This document shows, one piece after another, positions 36,911-45,638 of a DNA stretch of 64,000 nucleotides. The notes under the pieces are model-generated. The model did no database searches, had not been told where the DNA came from, and worked only from the letters and a program-made list of their open reading frames with translations. A program made the position numbers and the translations under genes. The DNA is from Sulfitobacter sp. SK011. GTDB taxonomy: Bacteria; Pseudomonadota; Alphaproteobacteria; Rhodobacterales; Rhodobacteraceae. The stretch spans positions 1,963,574 through 2,027,573 of the forward strand of contig NZ_CP025803.1 in assembly GCF_003352065.1 (NCBI RefSeq). Reading direction: 5' to 3'. Each line of letters opens with the position of its first letter. Position 1 is the first letter of the stretch.

Positions 36911-37896
36911 GGTTTGGCCCGGTTCTTTTGGCAGATGCCGAAGGTGCGGTATTGGCGCATTCGGTGGCTGTTGCAGAGGGCAGGTTGCGCAAAGGGCGGG
37001 TGCTGAGCGCCGAGGATGTGACCCAGATCCGCGAAGCCGGCCTTGTCGAGGTGATTGTCGCGCGGCTTGAACCCGGCGATGTGGATGAAAACACCGCAGC
37101 GGCGCACTTGGCGGGTGCGATCAAAGGCAACGGCGCGGGGTTAAGCGCCACCTCTGCCTTTACGGGCCGCGTCAATCTGATTGCCGATGGTCCGGGGGTT
37201 GCGGTTCTGGACGTTTTAGCGATTGAACATGTTAACAGGGTTCACCCGATGATCACCATCGCGACAGTGCCGCCCTGGCAACAGCTGGCCAAGGGGGGCA
37301 TGGCCGCAACGATCAAGATCATCTCTTATGCGGTGCCACAAGCCGATCTGGACTTGGCCTGTGCCGCCGCGGGAGCAGGCGCGATCAGACTTGCCGCGCC
37401 GAAACTCAGAACAGCCACCTTGATCATCACCGAAATTCCCGGCGGCGTCGGTGACAAAGGCCGAATTGCCATCGCAGCCCGACTGGAAGCACTTGGCGTT
37501 GGCCTTGAGGCGGTGGTGATGGTGCCACACAAGACCCAGAAACTGGCCGATGCGATCAAAGATGCCAAAAGCGATCTGGTGCTGGTCCTCACAGGCTCCG
37601 CCACCTCTGATGATCATGATGTGGCCCCCAGTGCGCTGCGGCTTGCCGGCGGGCAGGTCCACAGATTTGGCATGCCGGTTGATCCCGGTAACCTGTTGTT
37701 TATCGGGGATATTGGCGACCAACACGTGATTGGTCTGCCGGGGTGCGCGCGCTCACCGGCCCTCAACGGTGCCGATTGGGTTTTGTCCCGTGTGGTCTGC
37801 GGGATTGAGGTGACCTCGCGCGATATTGCCGCAATGGGCGTAGGTGGCCTGCTCAAGGAAATTCCAACCCGGCCCCAACCAAGGCGCGGCAGTTGA
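36907..37896 (+). CDS. Molybdopterin-binding (MoaB/Mog-like) domain protein
   Basis: A 329-residue protein whose second half is a MoaB/Mog-type molybdopterin-binding domain. The block LVLVLTGSATSDDHDVAPSALRLAGGQVHRFGMPVDPGNLL takes the place of the GGTG...D motif, followed by IGLPGCARSPALNGADWVL. In related proteins I recall a MobA-like nucleotidyltransferase domain following at the point where this one stops (LLKEIPTRPQPR), so it may be a shortened version. It is translationally coupled to xdhC (ATGA). It probably helps make or load the cytosine-dinucleotide cofactor of the Cox enzyme. Confidence 0.8.
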   Translation: MRFGPVLLADAEGAVLAHSVAVAEGRLRKGRVLSAEDVTQIREAGLVEVIVARLEPGDVDENTAAAHLAGAIKGNGAGLSATSAFTGRVNLIADGPGVAVLDVLAIEHVNRVHPMITIATVPPWQQLAKGGMAATIKIISYAVPQADLDLACAAAGAGAIRLAAPKLRTATLIITEIPGGVGDKGRIAIAARLEALGVGLEAVVMVPHKTQKLADAIKDAKSDLVLVLTGSATSDDHDVAPSALRLAGGQVHRFGMPVDPGNLLFIGDIGDQHVIGLPGCARSPALNGADWVLSRVVCGIEVTSRDIAAMGVGGLLKEIPTRPQPRRGS

Positions 37897-38008
37897 GAAT
37901 TTAGTGCATTATTGTGCCTGTTCGCAGAGTTGGCGCATTTTTCAGTTCTCAACGTGCGGGTGTCGTGCTTAACTCCCCTCAAACAAGACAATGAACCGGG
38001 AGGATATT

Positions 38009-38494
<486 letters not shown>

Positions 38495-38506
38495 ACAAAT
38501 CAAAGC

Positions 38507-38557
38507 GTGGGTTACACCCACCCTACGGGGAGGAAACGTAGGGTGGGTGAAACCCAC
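38507..38557. repeat. REP-like large hairpin between coxS and coxL
   Basis: Two 21-bp arms with a single mismatch flank a 9-nt loop. Each arm holds its own small palindrome (GTGGGT-N3-ACCCAC) next to CCTACG/CGTAGG. It lies wholly between coxS and coxL and precedes the coxL ribosome-binding site. The form resembles dispersed REP-type elements and could stabilise the upstream mRNA. Confidence 0.7.
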
Positions 38558-38577
38558 ATATTGGGGAGGAATAAATA

Positions 38578-40941
38578 ATGCCTAAGGACAGTGGAATTGG
38601 TGCCAGCAGCAAGCGGCGCGAAGACGTTCGGTTTTTGACCGGGGCAGGCAACTACACAGACGACATCAACATCCGGGGGCAGGCCCATGTATTTTTCCTG
38701 CGCTCTGACGTGGCCCATGGCACACTGACAAATGTCGATACATCCGCGGCCGAGGGCATGCCTGGTGTGGTCAAGGTCTTTACCGGTGCGGATTTCGCCG
38801 AAGTGGGCGGGATGCCCTGCGGCTGGCAGGTGACCGACAGACATGGCGAAGCGATGCAGGAACCGCGCCACCCTGTGCTGGCCCATGGAAAAGTCCGCCA
38901 TGTCGGCGAACCGATTGCCGCTGTGGTCGCAGATACACTTGAGCAGGCCCGCGATGCCGCGGAAGCCATTGTGGTTGACATAGATGAACTGCCCGCCGTC
39001 ATCGACATGAAAGACGCAGTCAAGGACGGGGCAACCAAGGTACATGATGATCTCACTTCAAACCTTTGTTATGACTGGGGATTTGTTGAGGAAAACAAAG
39101 GCGCTGTGGATCAGGCATTCAAGGATGCGGCGCATGTAACGACGCTGGAACTGGTCAACAACCGGCTGGTCGCCAACCCAATGGAACCGCGGGTGGCAGT
39201 GGCGGATTATGCGCGCGGCGATGGAGAACATACGCTTTATACCACCTCGCAGAACCCACATGTGATCCGGCTGTTGATGGGGGCGTTTGTCTTGGGCATT
39301 CCCGAACACAAACTGCGCGTTGTGGCCCCGGATGTGGGCGGCGGGTTTGGCACCAAAATCTTTCACTATCAGGAAGAGGCGTTTTGCACATTTGCCGCCA
39401 AAGCCTGTAACCGCCCGGTGAAATGGACATCCAGCCGGTCTGAGGCGTTCATTTCGGATGCGCACGGCCGGGACCACGTGACCAAGATTGAACTGGCGCT
39501 GGATGGGGACAACAACTTTACCGCATTGCGCACCGACACCTATGCCAACATGGGGGCCTATCTCAGCACCTTTGCACCTTCGGTGCCAACATGGCTGCAC
39601 GGCACATTGATGGCAGGCAACTACAAAACGCCGTTGATCTATGTGAACGTCAAGGCGGTGTTCACCAACACGGTGCCGGTGGACGCCTATCGCGGTGCCG
39701 GCAGGCCAGAGGCCACGTTCCAATTGGAGCGGCTGATTGACAAGACGGCGCATGAACTGGGTGTCGATCCGATAGCCCTGCGGCGGCAGAACTTTATCAC
39801 CGAATTCCCGTATGCCACGCCGGTGGCGGTAGAATATGACACCGGCAACTATGTGGCCACCATGGACAAGCTCGAAGAGATGGCCGACATCGCGGGGTTT
39901 GCCGCACGGCGCAAAGCGTCAGAGGCCAAAGGCAAACTGCGTGGCTTTGGCATGAACTGCTACATTGAGGCTTGTGGCATCGCGCCCTCAAACCTCGTTG
40001 GGCAATTGGGCGCACGTGCGGGGCTTTACGAATCTGCGACGGTGCGTGTCAACGCCACTGGCGGTCTGGTCGTCATGACCGGCAGCCACAGCCACGGGCA
40101 GGGGCATGAGACATCCTTTGCGCAGGTTGTGGCAGAGATGATCGGCATTGACGAAAACATGGTTGAGATCGTGCACGGCGATACAGGGCGCGGGCCGATG
40201 GGCATGGGCACCTACGGGTCCCGCTCTATTGCAGTGGGCGGATCGGCTATGGTGCGGGCGACCGAAAAAATCATCGCCAAGGCCAAAAAGATTGCCTCGC
40301 ATCTTCTGGAGGCGTCCGAGACTGACATTGAGCTCAAGGATGGCGTATTCAGTGTGGCAGGGACGGATAAATCCGTGGCCTGGGGCGATGTGACACTGGC
40401 CGCCTACGTGCCGCATAACTATCCGCTTGATGACATTGAGCCGGGTCTGGAGGAGACGGCGTTCTATGATCCGTCCAATTTTACCTATCCATCCGGCGCC
40501 TATGCCTGCGAGGTCGAGCTTGACCCCGAAACGGGTCAGGTCACGATCGAAAGGTTCTCGGCCGCAGATGACTTTGGCAACATCATCAACCCGATGATCG
40601 TGACGGGTCAGGTGCATGGTGGACTGGCCCAGGGGATCGGTCAGGCCTTGCTGGAAAACTGTTCTTATGACAGCGACGGCCAGTTGCTCAGCGCGTCCTA
40701 TATGGATTACGCGATGCCGCGGGCCAGTGATCTGCCGTTTTATGATGTTGATCATTCCTGCCAGACACCCTGCACACACAATCCCTTAGGCGTAAAAGGC
40801 TGTGGTGAGGCAGGTGCCATCGGATCGCCGCCATCGGTGGTCAATGCGGTTTTGGATGCCATGCGGTCAGGGGGACATGACGTGGCGCATATCGACATGC
40901 CCGTCTCGCCCGCGCGGGTCTGGGCGGCGATGAATTCTTGA
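38578..40941 (+). CDS. coxL: Form II CO dehydrogenase-like large molybdenum subunit
   Basis: Catalytic subunit of a molybdenum hydroxylase, 787 residues. The active-site loop reads AYRGAGR (residues 370-376), the form II signature, not the AYXCSFR of true form I CO dehydrogenases. The base catalyst Glu744 lies in KGCGEAGAIG. Other cofactor contacts are GGGFGTKIF and GQGHETSFAQVVAE. Form II enzymes are often annotated as CO dehydrogenase, but their real substrate is uncertain. GGGGAGG lies 9 nt before the ATG. The next gene, coxM, is 113 bp downstream. Confidence 0.92.
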   Translation: MPKDSGIGASSKRREDVRFLTGAGNYTDDINIRGQAHVFFLRSDVAHGTLTNVDTSAAEGMPGVVKVFTGADFAEVGGMPCGWQVTDRHGEAMQEPRHPVLAHGKVRHVGEPIAAVVADTLEQARDAAEAIVVDIDELPAVIDMKDAVKDGATKVHDDLTSNLCYDWGFVEENKGAVDQAFKDAAHVTTLELVNNRLVANPMEPRVAVADYARGDGEHTLYTTSQNPHVIRLLMGAFVLGIPEHKLRVVAPDVGGGFGTKIFHYQEEAFCTFAAKACNRPVKWTSSRSEAFISDAHGRDHVTKIELALDGDNNFTALRTDTYANMGAYLSTFAPSVPTWLHGTLMAGNYKTPLIYVNVKAVFTNTVPVDAYRGAGRPEATFQLERLIDKTAHELGVDPIALRRQNFITEFPYATPVAVEYDTGNYVATMDKLEEMADIAGFAARRKASEAKGKLRGFGMNCYIEACGIAPSNLVGQLGARAGLYESATVRVNATGGLVVMTGSHSHGQGHETSFAQVVAEMIGIDENMVEIVHGDTGRGPMGMGTYGSRSIAVGGSAMVRATEKIIAKAKKIASHLLEASETDIELKDGVFSVAGTDKSVAWGDVTLAAYVPHNYPLDDIEPGLEETAFYDPSNFTYPSGAYACEVELDPETGQVTIERFSAADDFGNIINPMIVTGQVHGGLAQGIGQALLENCSYDSDGQLLSASYMDYAMPRASDLPFYDVDHSCQTPCTHNPLGVKGCGEAGAIGSPPSVVNAVLDAMRSGGHDVAHIDMPVSPARVWAAMNS

Positions 40942-40956
40942 GTTGCACCGACAGGA

Positions 40957-40982
40957 CCGGGGGCCAACCCCCGGACCCCCGG
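40957..40982. repeat. GC-rich palindromic repeat between coxL and coxM
   Basis: CCGGGGG-ccaa-CCCCCGG is followed by a further CCCCCGG and then AT-rich TAGTATTTATGG. I recognise the CCCCCGGACCCCCGG-TATTT pattern as a type of intergenic repeat seen in other Rhodobacteraceae, from memory only. Confidence 0.5.
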
Positions 40983-41054
40983 TAGTATTTATGGAACAAT
41001 GAAAGGGAAGGCGGCAGGGATCGTGCCGATCGCCCCGAGGTTGAAGGAAACAAG

Positions 41055-41846
41055 ATGTACAATTTTGACGTTGAAAGACCCACCACGATCGCAGACGCGG
41101 TTCAGGCGATGTCGCGTGACGAGGCGCAGCCGATCAGCGGCGGGCAGACCCTGATCCCGACGCTCAAGGCGCGGCTGGCGGCACCGTCGGTTTTGGTGTC
41201 ACTGACCGGCATTGATGAGATGCAGGGGGTGTGTACGGACGATGAGGGACGGCTCTGCATCGGCGGGGCCACAACCCACGCCACAGTCATGCGCGAGGCG
41301 GCGTCCCATTATCCGGCGCTGGCCGGTCTGGCAGCGCGCATTGGCGATCCGGCGGTGCGCAATCGTGGCACCATCGGCGGATCGGTGGCCAACAACGACC
41401 CGTCAGCCTGCTATCCCGCAGCGGTGCTTGCGAGCGGGGCTACCGTTGTGACCAACAGTCGCGAGATTGCTGCAGACGATTATTTTCAGGGCATGTTTGC
41501 CACCGCTTTGGAAGAAGGTGAGATCGTCACGGAAGTTAAATTCCCGGTTCCGGACGCCGCGCATTATGAGAAGTTCATTCAGCCTGCATCGCGGTTCCCG
41601 CTTGTGGCTGCGTTCGTGGCAAAGTTCAGCGACGGTGTGCGTGTCGCGATCACCGGGGCGTCCAATGATGGTGTGTTTCGCTGGACGGAGGCAGAGGCCG
41701 CACTGACTTCGAATTTCTCGGCGGATGCGCTGGCAGGTCTGAGTGTCGATGGCACGGACATGATCAGCGATCTGCATGGCACCGGGGCATACCGCGCCCA
41801 TCTGGTGGGTGTCATGACAAAACGCGCAGTGGCTGCTATCGGATAA
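41055..41846 (+). CDS. coxM: CO dehydrogenase-like medium (FAD) subunit
   Basis: FAD-binding subunit that passes electrons out of the molybdenum hydroxylase. The first FAD motif is PISGGQTLIPTLKARL (about residues 26-41) and the second is GTIGGSVANNDPSACYPAA (about 105-123). The length of 263 residues is slightly short for the family but both FAD-binding regions are complete. AAGGAA precedes the ATG. A clear terminator follows, so this ends the operon; the coxD/E/F accessory genes of form I systems are not present here. Confidence 0.93.
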   Translation: MYNFDVERPTTIADAVQAMSRDEAQPISGGQTLIPTLKARLAAPSVLVSLTGIDEMQGVCTDDEGRLCIGGATTHATVMREAASHYPALAGLAARIGDPAVRNRGTIGGSVANNDPSACYPAAVLASGATVVTNSREIAADDYFQGMFATALEEGEIVTEVKFPVPDAAHYEKFIQPASRFPLVAAFVAKFSDGVRVAITGASNDGVFRWTEAEAALTSNFSADALAGLSVDGTDMISDLHGTGAYRAHLVGVMTKRAVAAIG

Positions 41847-41869
41847 CAAGCCATTGGAATCAGCGAAAG

Positions 41870-41899
41870 ACCGCCTTCATCCTTGGGGGCGGTTTTTTT
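41870..41899 (+). terminator. Rho-independent terminator of the cox operon
   Basis: A 6-bp stem (ACCGCC / GGCGGT), with a 12-nt loop that can pair further, runs into seven T. Confidence 0.8.
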
Positions 41900-42058
41900 G
41901 TTTTTTATGAGATGGTTAGATGCAGTCGCGTTGGGTGATGAGCCGCAATCCCCAGTGCCTGCCGTCGTTGATATTGGATAGCGGAACCCGCTGGCGATAT
42001 ATGCGTTATTACGCAAGCGCTGCTCGAATGGCGTCAGAAAACGGCAAGGACTGCATCA

Positions 42059-44020
42059 ATGAAAAAATTTCTAAAATCAACAACCTCTCTGAGCATCAGC
42101 ATCGCTTTGGCGATGCCGACGACAGGTTTTGCTCAGGCTGAGGCCGTGTCCTGCGGCCCCACCAAGGAGCAGGTCGAATTCCCCTGTGCTTTGAAATCCG
42201 GCGATTTGATCGAGTCCAAGAAGGATTTGAGGGAGGCCCGCAAAGCGCTGCGGCAGGCTCTGAAGGCAGCCAAAGATAGTGGTGCAGCCATAACCGAAGA
42301 CATGTTGGAGGCCGTCGAGGATGCCTCGGATGAGGCGGTGGATCAGGCTGCGGCAGACCAAGCGGCAGCGGATCAGGCAGCGGCTGACCAAGCGGCTGCA
42401 GATCAGGCGGCAGCGGATCAAGCGGCTGCAGACCAAGCAGCGGCAGATCAGGCTGCAGCAGATCAAGCGGCAGCAGACCAAGCAGCTGCAGACCAAGCAG
42501 CAGCGGATCAAGCGGCGGCAGATCAGGCGGCTGCGGATCAAGCGGCCGCAGATCAGGCGGCGGCAGACCAAGCGGCTGCGGATCAAGCGGCAGCGGACCT
42601 GGCGGCGGCAAATCAGGCAGCGGCAGACCAAGCGGCAGCAGATCAAGCGGCAGCGGACCTCGCGGCGGCAAATCAGGCAGCAGCAGATCAGGCAGCAGCA
42701 GATCAGGCAGCGGCTGACCTCGCGGCAGCGAACGCAGCAGCAGACGCGGAAGCACAGGCCGCGCTGGAAGCACAATTGGCGGAAGAAGCGGCAGCAGCTG
42801 AGGCGCAGGCTGCTTTGGATGCACAGGCTGCCACCGACGCCCAAACAGCCGAAGCAGCGGCGGTTGAAGAAGCCCTGCGTGAAGAGCGCCGTGCCGCGCG
42901 TCGCGAGGAGCGTCGTGCCGAGCGTCAGGCAGAGCGGGCAGCGGCAGCAGCGGCTGCAGCCGAGGCTGATGCAGGCACGGCAACGGCAACCGTTGTGACC
43001 GAGGAAGTCACAGCGGATGAAGTGCGGACGTCGGATGAAGAGTTCGACACATCTGTTGCCAGCCGGTCCGCGGCAGCGGCACCAGCGACGGCGGCAGCCA
43101 CGGCAACCGCGCCCGCCGCCGCCCCGGCCGAAGACAGCGGGTTGAGCAAATTTGAAAAAGCTCTGTTGCTGGGTCTGGGTGCGGTCGTGGTCGGCTCTGT
43201 GCTGAAAAATGGCGACAAGATTGTCAGCCGATCTGGTGACCGCGTCGTTGTACAAGATCCAAATGGCGATTTGCGGGTCTTGAAAGACGACGATGCCTTG
43301 ATCCGCCGCCCCGGCGATGAGGTGCGCACCGAGACATTCAGTGATGGATCAAGCCGCAGCACGGTCGTGAAGCCGGACGGATCCAGGATTGTGACCATCC
43401 GCGCCCGTGATGGGTCTGTTCTGCGCCGGGTGAATGTCGATCCTCAGGGTCGCGAATACATTCTGTTTGATGACACCACCGTGGAAGAGCAGGAAATTGT
43501 GGTAAATGAACTGCCACAGATCGAGCAACGTTCTGCATCTGTGGGCACCCAGTCCGAGGATGCCCTGCGTGCTGCTTTGGAAATGCAATCAGCGGTGCCG
43601 CAGAACCGGACGTTCTCGTTGCGTCAGGTGCGCGAGATAAGTCAGGTGCGTTCACTGGCTCCGGAGCTTGAATTGGATGCGGTCCGCTTTCAAACCGGGT
43701 CAGCGGCGATCTTGCCAGAGCAGGCGCGCAGCCTGGCGCGTATTGGCGGCACCTTGCGTGAACTGATCCGCCAGGATCCGCGCACGGTCATTTTGGTCGA
43801 AGGGCACACAGATGCCGTGGGCGATGCGACCTATAATCTGGCCCTGTCGGATCGGCGTGCGGAAACGGTGGCACTGGCCTTGACGGAATATTTCAATGTG
43901 CCCCCGGAAAACATGATCACCCAAGGCTACGGTGAATCTGCGCTGAAAATACCGACGCTGACCGCAGAGGCGGCGAACCGCCGGGCCGTTGTGCGCAATA
44001 TCACCGGATTGCTGCGCTAA
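42059..44020 (+). CDS. OmpA-family protein with long Ala-rich tandem repeat
   Basis: A 653-residue envelope protein. Signal peptide is residues 1-27 (ends GFAQA). A short domain (28-94) precedes 26 exact-length five-residue units, mostly DQAAA with some DLAAA or NQAAA, over residues 95-224. An Ala/Glu/Arg-rich helix (about 225-300), a hydrophobic segment (about 366-382), and beta-rich RxxDGS-type repeats follow. The C-terminal OmpA peptidoglycan-binding domain (about 541-653) has VEGHTDAVGDATYNLALSDRRAETV. It probably ties the outer envelope to the wall with a long helical spacer. A 211-bp upstream gap separates it from coxM. Confidence 0.88.
   Translation: MKKFLKSTTSLSISIALAMPTTGFAQAEAVSCGPTKEQVEFPCALKSGDLIESKKDLREARKALRQALKAAKDSGAAITEDMLEAVEDASDEAVDQAAADQAAADQAAADQAAADQAAADQAAADQAAADQAAADQAAADQAAADQAAADQAAADQAAADQAAADQAAADQAAADQAAADLAAANQAAADQAAADQAAADLAAANQAAADQAAADQAAADLAAANAAADAEAQAALEAQLAEEAAAAEAQAALDAQAATDAQTAEAAAVEEALREERRAARREERRAERQAERAAAAAAAAEADAGTATATVVTEEVTADEVRTSDEEFDTSVASRSAAAAPATAAATATAPAAAPAEDSGLSKFEKALLLGLGAVVVGSVLKNGDKIVSRSGDRVVVQDPNGDLRVLKDDDALIRRPGDEVRTETFSDGSSRSTVVKPDGSRIVTIRARDGSVLRRVNVDPQGREYILFDDTTVEEQEIVVNELPQIEQRSASVGTQSEDALRAALEMQSAVPQNRTFSLRQVREISQVRSLAPELELDAVRFQTGSAAILPEQARSLARIGGTLRELIRQDPRTVILVEGHTDAVGDATYNLALSDRRAETVALALTEYFNVPPENMITQGYGESALKIPTLTAEAANRRAVVRNITGLLR
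42341..42730 (+). repeat. 26 tandem 15-bp units encoding (D/N)(Q/L)AAA
   Basis: The units are close variants of GAT/GAC-CAG/CAA-GCN-GCN-GCN, with synonymous differences between copies. Because each unit is 15 bp, gain or loss of units would keep the reading frame and only change spacer length. Confidence 0.92.
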
Positions 44021-44043
44021 GTTCGACCCTTTAAACGAACAAA

Positions 44044-44073
44044 AGCCCCTGCGTCACAGCAGGGGCTTTTTTT
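44044..44073. terminator. Bidirectional terminator between the OmpA-family gene and infC
   Basis: AGCCCCTGC / GCAGGGGCT form a 9-bp stem with a 6-nt loop. A run of T follows on the plus strand, and TTTT follows on the minus strand where infC ends. Confidence 0.88.
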
Positions 44074-44131
44074 ATCGACGGGCTCTATGCGTTTACCCCC
44101 TCAGCCAAATGGCAGAGGGAGGCGCGTATGG

Positions 44132-44680
44132 TCAGCTTTTTGGCAAAGGTCCAATCAGCATGACCATCTGGCGGCCTTCCATCTTTGGAAAGTTCTCGAC
44201 CTTGCCCGCATCTTTGGTGTCTTCGGCAACCCGTTCCAGCAATTCGCGGCCCAGATTCTGGTGCGCCATCTCACGGCCCCGGAAACGCAGGGTGATTTTC
44301 ACCTTGTCGCCATTTTCCAAAAATTTGAAAACATTGCGCATCTTCACATCGTAGTCATTCGTGTCCGTATTCGGGCGAAACTTGACCTCTTTGATCTCGA
44401 TGATCTTTTGCTTCTTGCGCGCTTCGGCTTCGCGTTTCTGCGTCTCGTATTTGAACTTGCCAAAATCCATGATCTTGCACACGGGTGGATTGGCGTTTGG
44501 CGAAATCTCAACCAGATCAAGTCCGGCTTCCTCGGCCATTTCCATGGCACGTGTCGGGGTCACGACGCCGGCGTTTTCGCCGTCTGCACCAATCAGGCGG
44601 ATTTCAGGGGAACGAATATTTTCGTTGACGCGCGGGCCGGTGTCGCGTTGCGGCGGCGCATTATGGGGTCTGCGAGCGAT
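44132..44680 (-). CDS. infC: Translation initiation factor IF-3 (AUC start)
   Basis: Ribosome-release and start-codon fidelity factor of 182 residues, with the N-terminal domain starting ARRPHNAPP and the linker/C-domain [27 protein letters not shown] and [12 protein letters not shown]. No ATG/GTG/TTG start fits: the only good Shine-Dalgarno, AAAGGA (44689-44694), lies 8 nt before an ATC codon at 44678-44680. IF-3 genes in other bacteria also begin at non-standard AUU-type codons, which IF-3 itself rejects, giving autoregulation. GTG or ATG codons further upstream have no ribosome-binding site. Confidence 0.9.
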   Translation of the reverse strand: MARRPHNAPPQRDTGPRVNENIRSPEIRLIGADGENAGVVTPTRAMEMAEEAGLDLVEISPNANPPVCKIMDFGKFKYETQKREAEARKKQKIIEIKEVKFRPNTDTNDYDVKMRNVFKFLENGDKVKITLRFRGREMAHQNLGRELLERVAEDTKDAGKVENFPKMEGRQMVMLIGPLPKS

Positions 44681-44688
44681 GGTGATTG

Positions 44689-44694
44689 TCCTTT
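44689..44694 (-). promoter_or_regulatory. Shine-Dalgarno that fixes the infC AUC start
   Basis: AAAGGA on the minus strand, 8 nt from the ATC codon, is the only strong ribosome-binding site near the start of the conserved IF-3 sequence. Confidence 0.65.
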
Positions 44695-44884
44695 GATTGT
44701 TCACAATTTTCGAATTTGCAAGGTAGACGCGGTACCGGACATCTTCAAGCCGCAAAATTCAGCCTAAGGAGGCATGCAAAAAGAATTTCCTCTTGAACCT
44801 TCTGGGTTTGATGCGCATTTGGACCATCAGAGGGCCGGGATGCACATGCAAGACCACCAAGGCTCGCCATGAGGGGACTAAAAC

Positions 44885-45544
44885 ATGAAAAATATTATTT
44901 GGATTATCGTTGCTGCCGTGATCGCGATCGGCGGTTATATGCTGTATTCGGGCAAATCCGCCACCGAAATGGCGACAGACACGGCCGAGGCTGTGACAGC
45001 ACCAGAGCCGGTTGATACGACAGCTGAAACGGAAGCGGCAGAAGCAGCGGCGGCAGCCGAAGCAGAAGCCGCCGAAGCGGCAGCAGCAGCCGAAGCTGAA
45101 GCAGCCGAAGCAGCAGCAGCGGCGGAAGCCGCGGCGGCAGAAGCAGCAGCGGCAGAAGCTGAAGCAGCAGCGGCAGCCGAAGCGGCAGCAGCCGAAGTGG
45201 AAGCGGCAGCGGCACAAGCCGCAGCAGAAGCGGAGGCAGCAGCGGCAGAGGCGGCAGCAGCCACAACCGAGGCAGCGACTGACGCGGCCGAGGCGGTAGA
45301 TGAGGCTGCTGATGCAGCAACTCAAGCCACCGAAACCGCAACCCAATCAGTAGACGCCGCCATGGCAGATGAGCTGCTGACCGTTGAAGGCTTTGACCTC
45401 GATAAAGTGACAGCGATGATCGAAGAGTCCGATCTTGGTCCACTGCAGAAAACCACGTTGACCAACGGTGTTGAGGCCGCAAAGGACGATCCGGACCTGC
45501 TCAAGGCCTTGCTGGAACAGATCCGCGAAGCGATGAACCTCTGA
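44885..45544 (+). CDS. Membrane-anchored Ala/Glu-rich helical protein
   Basis: A 219-residue protein of unknown function. One N-terminal membrane helix (about residues 4-22) is followed by an Ala/Glu low-complexity region (about 45-150; units such as EAEAAEAAAAA) expected to be one long single helix. The C-terminal conserved-looking domain (about 160-219) starts LLTVEGFDLDKVTAMIEESDLGPLQKTTL. With the OmpA-family gene it makes two Ala-rich extended proteins on either side of infC, although their repeats are different. A periplasmic spacer role is possible. Confidence 0.7.
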   Translation: MKNIIWIIVAAVIAIGGYMLYSGKSATEMATDTAEAVTAPEPVDTTAETEAAEAAAAAEAEAAEAAAAAEAEAAEAAAAAEAAAAEAAAAEAEAAAAAEAAAAEVEAAAAQAAAEAEAAAAEAAAATTEAATDAAEAVDEAADAATQATETATQSVDAAMADELLTVEGFDLDKVTAMIEESDLGPLQKTTLTNGVEAAKDDPDLLKALLEQIREAMNL

Positions 45545-45575
45545 TCTGATCAGACGTCAATCACATCAATAAAAG

Positions 45576-45609
45576 AAAGCCGCGTCCTTGAAAAAGGGCG
45601 CGGCTTTTT
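45576..45609. terminator. Bidirectional terminator between the Ala/Glu-rich gene and fpr
   Basis: AAAGCCGCG / CGCGGCTTT form a 9-bp stem with T runs on both outer sides, serving the rightward Ala/Glu-rich gene and the leftward cys-fpr genes. Confidence 0.85.
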
Positions 45610-45638
45610 CTTTGGCACTTTTCTAAAGTCCGTTGATT

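Noticed and set aside
42341..42730. Regular repeats as a possible CRISPR array
   Set aside because: There are no unique spacers; the repeat is in frame and encodes a regular peptide inside a gene.
42077..43255. Long Cys-rich frame on the minus strand opposite the OmpA-family gene
   Set aside because: It is the complement of GCA/GCT/GCG-rich repeats, which gives Cys/Arg/Leu runs by necessity; it has no family features and no ribosome-binding site.
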